From Streptomyces sp. NBC_01716 (GTDB taxonomy: Bacteria > Actinomycetota > Actinomycetes > Streptomycetales > Streptomycetaceae): a DNA stretch of 64,000 nucleotides. Position numbers and translations under genes: made by a program. The notes beneath the pieces were generated by a model that saw only the letters and a list, made by a program, of their open reading frames with translations, made no database searches and was not told where the DNA came from. The stretch is from NCBI RefSeq assembly GCF_036248275.1, contig NZ_CP109181.1, positions 5,518,001 through 5,582,000 on the forward strand, given 5' to 3'. Numbering within the stretch: position 1 is the first letter of the stretch; each line of letters starts with the position of its first letter. Below are positions 60,952 through 64,000 of this stretch, piece by piece.

Positions 60952-61650
60952 TCAGCGTTTGCGGGCGGTGATCAGGAGGGTGGTGGGCCACCGGTCGAGG
61001 TGCGGGTGGCGCAGTTCCCGTGCGGTGGTGATGCGCAGTCCGGTCTGCGTGAGGTGGGCGTCCCAGCGGCGGGCGTCGAACTCCCAGCGGGCGAGGGGCA
61101 GTCGGGTGCGGTCGGGCATGGTGACGTAGTCCTCGCGCGGACGGTCGTCCGTGGATGGATGTCTTCCGGCCCGTGCCGGGTGTGGGACGGAGAAGGCCAG
61201 GACGCCGCCCGGCTTGAGGCGGCGGGAAATGGCGGTGAGCAGGAGTTCGGGGGCGACGAGGCCGACGGCGCCGAAGACGGAGTAGATCGCGTCGTAGGTC
61301 CGGCCGGTGCCGGTGGCCTGGAGGTGGTGCAGTGCGTGTACCGCGGTGAACGTGGCTCCGTTGATGTGGCCGTAGTGGGAGCGGGCGCGGCGCACCTGGA
61401 GTCCGATCAAGTCCACGCCGGTGACGTGGGATTGTTGGTATTTCGCGAGGTGGGCGACGTTGTGGCCGGGGCCGCAGCCCAGCTCCAGGATGTGCTTGCC
61501 GCGCAGGTCGGGGCCGAGCAGCTCGGCTCCGGGGCCGAGGCCCGGGTGGGTGCTCCATTCCATGCGGGCGGGCGCGCTGAGCGCGTTGGCGGGGTCGGTG
61601 GCCATCCGCTGGGCCGCGTGGGCGTACCAGGGGGAGACCTGGGTGAGCAT
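60952..61650 (-). CDS. Class I SAM-dependent methyltransferase
   Basis: This 232-residue protein has a Rossmann methyltransferase core: ILELGCGPGHNVAHLAKY (motif I), then GVDLIGLQVRRARSHYG and LLLTAISRRLKPGGVLAFSVPHPAR. The substrate is unknown. Its ATG is directly next to the TAG of the upstream phosphotransferase fragment, so the two were once coupled. Confidence 0.82.
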   Translation of the reverse strand: MLTQVSPWYAHAAQRMATDPANALSAPARMEWSTHPGLGPGAELLGPDLRGKHILELGCGPGHNVAHLAKYQQSHVTGVDLIGLQVRRARSHYGHINGATFTAVHALHHLQATGTGRTYDAIYSVFGAVGLVAPELLLTAISRRLKPGGVLAFSVPHPARAGRHPSTDDRPREDYVTMPDRTRLPLARWEFDARRWDAHLTQTGLRITTARELRHPHLDRWPTTLLITARKR

Positions 61651-62064
61651 CTAGACCTCCAAGTGGTGGACCACGTCGTTCAGGTGGCGACGGACGACAG
61701 AGATGTAGACGGGGTCCTTGGCCGGGTCGTCGATCCAGCGGACGGCCTGCTCCATGAACCACTCCACGACCCACATGCGGTGCCAGCCCAGCGCCCAGGC
61801 CTCGGCCGCCAGACCACCCCGGGGGGCAAGGGAGTCCTCATGGCCCCCTGCGGTGACGTACTGCTCCAGGAACACCCGCAGCCGTACGGGACTCGGTGCG
61901 TCGATCGTGCCGTGGTACGAGGCGAGGTCGATCAGACCGGGCCCGGTGAAGGCGCGTGCGAAGCCGAGGAGGTGTCGGCCCTTCTCCCCGATGTGGACGC
62001 TCGTGGGGTGGAACTCGGAGTGGACCCAGCCGAACGGGTCGAGCGTCGCTCCCTGACGAATCCA
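61651..62064 (-). pseudogene. APH-like phosphotransferase, 5'-truncated fragment
   Basis: About 135 residues of the C-terminal half of an aminoglycoside/choline-kinase-like protein remain. The catalytic loop reads GWVHSEFHPTSVHIG in place of the usual HGDxxxxN. The metal loop reads LLGFARAFTGPGLIDLASY. The reading frame is cut off near 62050-62064, where a Shedu-like coding fragment starts on the other strand. The N-terminal kinase lobe is absent. A GTG at 61875 could start a 74-residue remnant only. Confidence 0.65.
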
Positions 62065-62555
62065 TCAACGACCGCAAACTGGAACGCATCACCACCGGCG
62101 CCAACATCTTCGGTGGAACCGGGAAACGCATCGACGCCATCATGCGGTCCAAGGGCCTGATCAGCAGCATGCTCTTCTGCGAGATCAAGACCCACGACAC
62201 CGAACTGCTCTCCAAGACCCCGTATTGCGCGGGCGTCTACCAGGCATCCAAGGAACTCGGCGGCGGTGTGGCGCAGGTGCAAAAGACGGCCAGCAAGGCC
62301 CAACAGCTCATCTCCAGCCAGTTCCTCACCCGGATCTACGAGGAAGACGGCACCCCGACAGGCACTGAACTGTCCACCACCCGCCCGCGACAGGTCGTGG
62401 TGATCGGGAGCCTGCGCGAGTTCACCCACAACGGCGCTGTGAACCCGGAGAAGATGAGCTCCTTCGAGCTATACCGGACATCCATCCAGGACGTCGAGGT
62501 AATCACGTTCGACGAACTCTACGAGCGGGCCTGCTTCATCGTCGAGGATCACTGA
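62055..62555 (+). pseudogene. Shedu (DUF4263) defence nuclease, C-terminal fragment
   Basis: About 166 residues read as the nuclease part of Shedu, an anti-phage system: SINDRKLERITTGANIFGG, LFCEIKTHDTELL (nuclease E-x-K) and YQASKELGGGVAQVQKTA. The N-terminal sensing region is missing. In-frame sequence upstream of 62055 is antisense to the phosphotransferase fragment, not Shedu. No start codon with a ribosome site is evident for this piece, so it is likely a remnant. Confidence 0.7.
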
Positions 62556-62637
62556 GGCGGACCGCTGCCAGGGCGCTCGCCGACACTGCGACTACCGGTG
62601 ACGGAGTGTTACCGGCGCACGGGGGCTCATCCCGGCT

Positions 62638-63486
62638 TCACGGAGATCTTGCCAGGGCCACGTTCGGTGACGCCCCCCTCCATGAGGAGGGGGCGGCTGC
62701 CATCTGGAGCCGGCCGCGGTGGGCGGCGAGTGCCCGGAGGCGGCCTGCCACGGCGTCCGGGCCCAGGGTGGCCAAGGCCCACAGGGCACTGAGGCGGCGG
62801 CCGGAGGACCAGATGCCGGTGGTGGGCGGCCGGAACGAGGCCACGGCGATGTTCTGAACCGTGAACGGGGCGGGGTCGAGATAGGTCATGCCACCGGTCC
62901 CGCACAGATACGCGCGGGCGCCGGTCGCCGCAGAAAGGTCCGCGAGCCGGACGGAGCGGCCCGGCCGGGCCGACAGACGGCTGCTGGTGAGGACCTGGCC
63001 CTCCCAGCCCAACAGGTCCAGCAGGACGCGGGTGGAGGTCTCGGCAACCGTCGCGGTCTTGCCGGTGTCGAATGCATCCAGCACCGGATCCAGGGCCTCG
63101 GCGAGGGCGCGCCAGTGAGGGCTGGCCCCATAGTGCTGCCGCAGCATCCCCTCGGTCCTGCGGCGGGCCAGGTCCGGGTCGTCGATCACGGCGTCGCGGA
63201 TGAGGGTGGGCCGTCCGCTCGGCAGGCGGGTGGGGATGGTAAGCCACTGCTGACCGGCGGGGTCGTCGAGGTTCGCAAGGCGGGCTCGGTGCTGGTAGTC
63301 GCGGCGGGTGAACTGCACGTCGTCCAGGACGATCCAGTAGTCCGCCGCGAACAGCTTGGCCAGCGTGGTCAGCCGGGGCAGGAAATTCGGCTGGTGGATG
63401 GCACACAACCCGCCCGGCTCGGGCAGGTCAGGGGTTGATGAGGCGGCTGGTGAAGCCGTCGCGGATGAGGGACTCGTACGCTGCAT
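62638..63486 (-). CDS. WbqC-family protein
   Basis: This 282-residue protein has the WbqC signature CAIHQPNFLPRLTTLAKLFAADYWIVLDDVQFTRRDYQHRARL. The family is often found with sugar or polyketide modification genes, but its chemistry is not settled. The ATG at 63486 overlaps the upstream DUF218 gene by 59 bp; a TTG at 63408, right before CAIHQPN, may be the true start. Confidence 0.75.
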   Translation of the reverse strand: MQRTSPSSATASPAASSTPDLPEPGGLCAIHQPNFLPRLTTLAKLFAADYWIVLDDVQFTRRDYQHRARLANLDDPAGQQWLTIPTRLPSGRPTLIRDAVIDDPDLARRRTEGMLRQHYGASPHWRALAEALDPVLDAFDTGKTATVAETSTRVLLDLLGWEGQVLTSSRLSARPGRSVRLADLSAATGARAYLCGTGGMTYLDPAPFTVQNIAVASFRPPTTGIWSSGRRLSALWALATLGPDAVAGRLRALAAHRGRLQMAAAPSSWRGASPNVALARSP

Positions 63487-64000
63487 GCACGTCCTCCGGG
63501 ACCTCCTGCTCGATGGCGAATCCGAGCTTTGGATACTCGATGACCCGCTGGAGGTCGCCGACGAGCATGTCCAAGACGAGTTTCTCGTCGCCGATGGACT
63601 TCAGATAGTCGTCGAACTCCAGCGGCTCCGACGCGCAGAGGATCTCGACGTCGGGCCACAGCTTGCGGGCGGTCGCGAACGACCGCCTTTCCATATAGGG
63701 CTTGGAGACCAGCAGCACCGACGCCGGGGTGATGCCTGCGGCGACGAGGACCTCACGCGAGAGGGTGATGTTCTGTCCGGTGTTGCCCGCGTTCGGTTCC
63801 AGCAGGATCGCCTCGGCGGGGACGCCGAGGTCGATGGCGTGCTCGCGGAAGTGGACGGCCTCCCCGCGCGGGAAGACCTTGGTGGTGGTGGGACTGTTGC
63901 CGCCGGTGAACACCAGGGTCGGGAAGAGCCCGGAGCGGTACAGCTCGGCGGAGTGGGCCGCGACGCCGAGGTCGTGGCTGCCCAGCCCGATCGCCACGTC
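63428..64000 (-). CDS. DUF218/YdcF-like protein (5' end outside window)
   Basis: The frame is open to the window end. It has the DUF218 pattern: LVFTGGNSPTTTKVFPRGEAVHFREHAIDLGVPAEAILLEPNAGNTGQNI and VLLVSKPYMERRSF. Most family members act on lipid-linked sugars or are of unknown role. It overlaps or closely precedes the WbqC gene, so the two are probably one operon. Confidence 0.75.
   Translation of the reverse strand, partial: DVAIGLGSHDLGVAAHSAELYRSGLFPTLVFTGGNSPTTTKVFPRGEAVHFREHAIDLGVPAEAILLEPNAGNTGQNITLSREVLVAAGITPASVLLVSKPYMERRSFATARKLWPDVEILCASEPLEFDDYLKSIGDEKLVLDMLVGDLQRVIEYPKLGFAIEQEVPEDVHAAYESLIRDGFTSRLINP

Overview
The window is high-GC actinobacterial DNA and almost certainly Streptomyces. 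It is rich in GTG and TTG starts and carries DasR-like, GlnR-like and rifamycin-associated regulatory sites, a SigU/RsuA pair, PkaA/PkaB kinases and a Mat polysaccharide operon. From about 7.4 kb to about 60.4 kb the gene order resembles the conserved core of the Streptomyces coelicolor chromosome as I remember it (pkaA-pkaB-prfB-ftsEX-smpB-ssrA-matAB-narK-nnaR-sigU-rsuA-helD-malic enzyme-HU-murA). Accessory DNA lies on both sides.

Left flank (1-7.3 kb). The 3' end of a GT4 glycosyltransferase is followed by an unusual haem-pathway paralogue module. This comprises an HMBS/HemC-like gene with its catalytic residues intact, a convergent HemB-like gene that has lost both Schiff-base lysines, two small Cys-containing proteins and a divergent HTH-TPR regulator. 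Next is a rifampicin phosphotransferase gene with a 19-bp rifamycin-associated element in its promoter.

Core, part 1 (7.4-28.9 kb). A bifunctional GT2/CDP-glycerol glycerophosphotransferase is followed by an ATPase-less sugar ABC transporter (lipoprotein and two permeases). An inserted lone TnpB nuclease gene with a recognisable 3' omega-RNA end comes next. A large FHA/FtsK-like ATPase gene is divergent from two membrane Ser/Thr kinases. Then come prfB, a repeat-rich LAETG sortase substrate, ftsEX with a secreted S41 protease, smpB and tmRNA.

Core, part 2 (29-60.4 kb). This part holds the Mat (PNAG-type) exopolysaccharide operon with an acyltransferase, a VapBC module with a perfect operator, and narK-nnaR for nitrate assimilation. 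After these come a GNAT gene, a CGNR protein, sigU-rsuA, a HelD-type RNA polymerase motor, malic enzyme, HU, murA, YqgE, a DUF3039 protein and a DasR-linked hexosaminidase. A three-subunit molybdenum hydroxylase that lacks the catalytic glutamate follows, then tRNA-Cys, an MFS exporter, a Doc-like toxin-antitoxin pair, a DEAD/DEAH helicase, an IclR regulator and a Lon-like secreted protease.

Right flank (60.4-64 kb). This is a patchwork of an internally shortened HAD gene, a SAM methyltransferase and a 5'-truncated phosphotransferase. The phosphotransferase abuts a 5'-truncated Shedu (DUF4263) defence nuclease head to head. A WbqC-family gene and a DUF218 gene that runs off the end complete the window.
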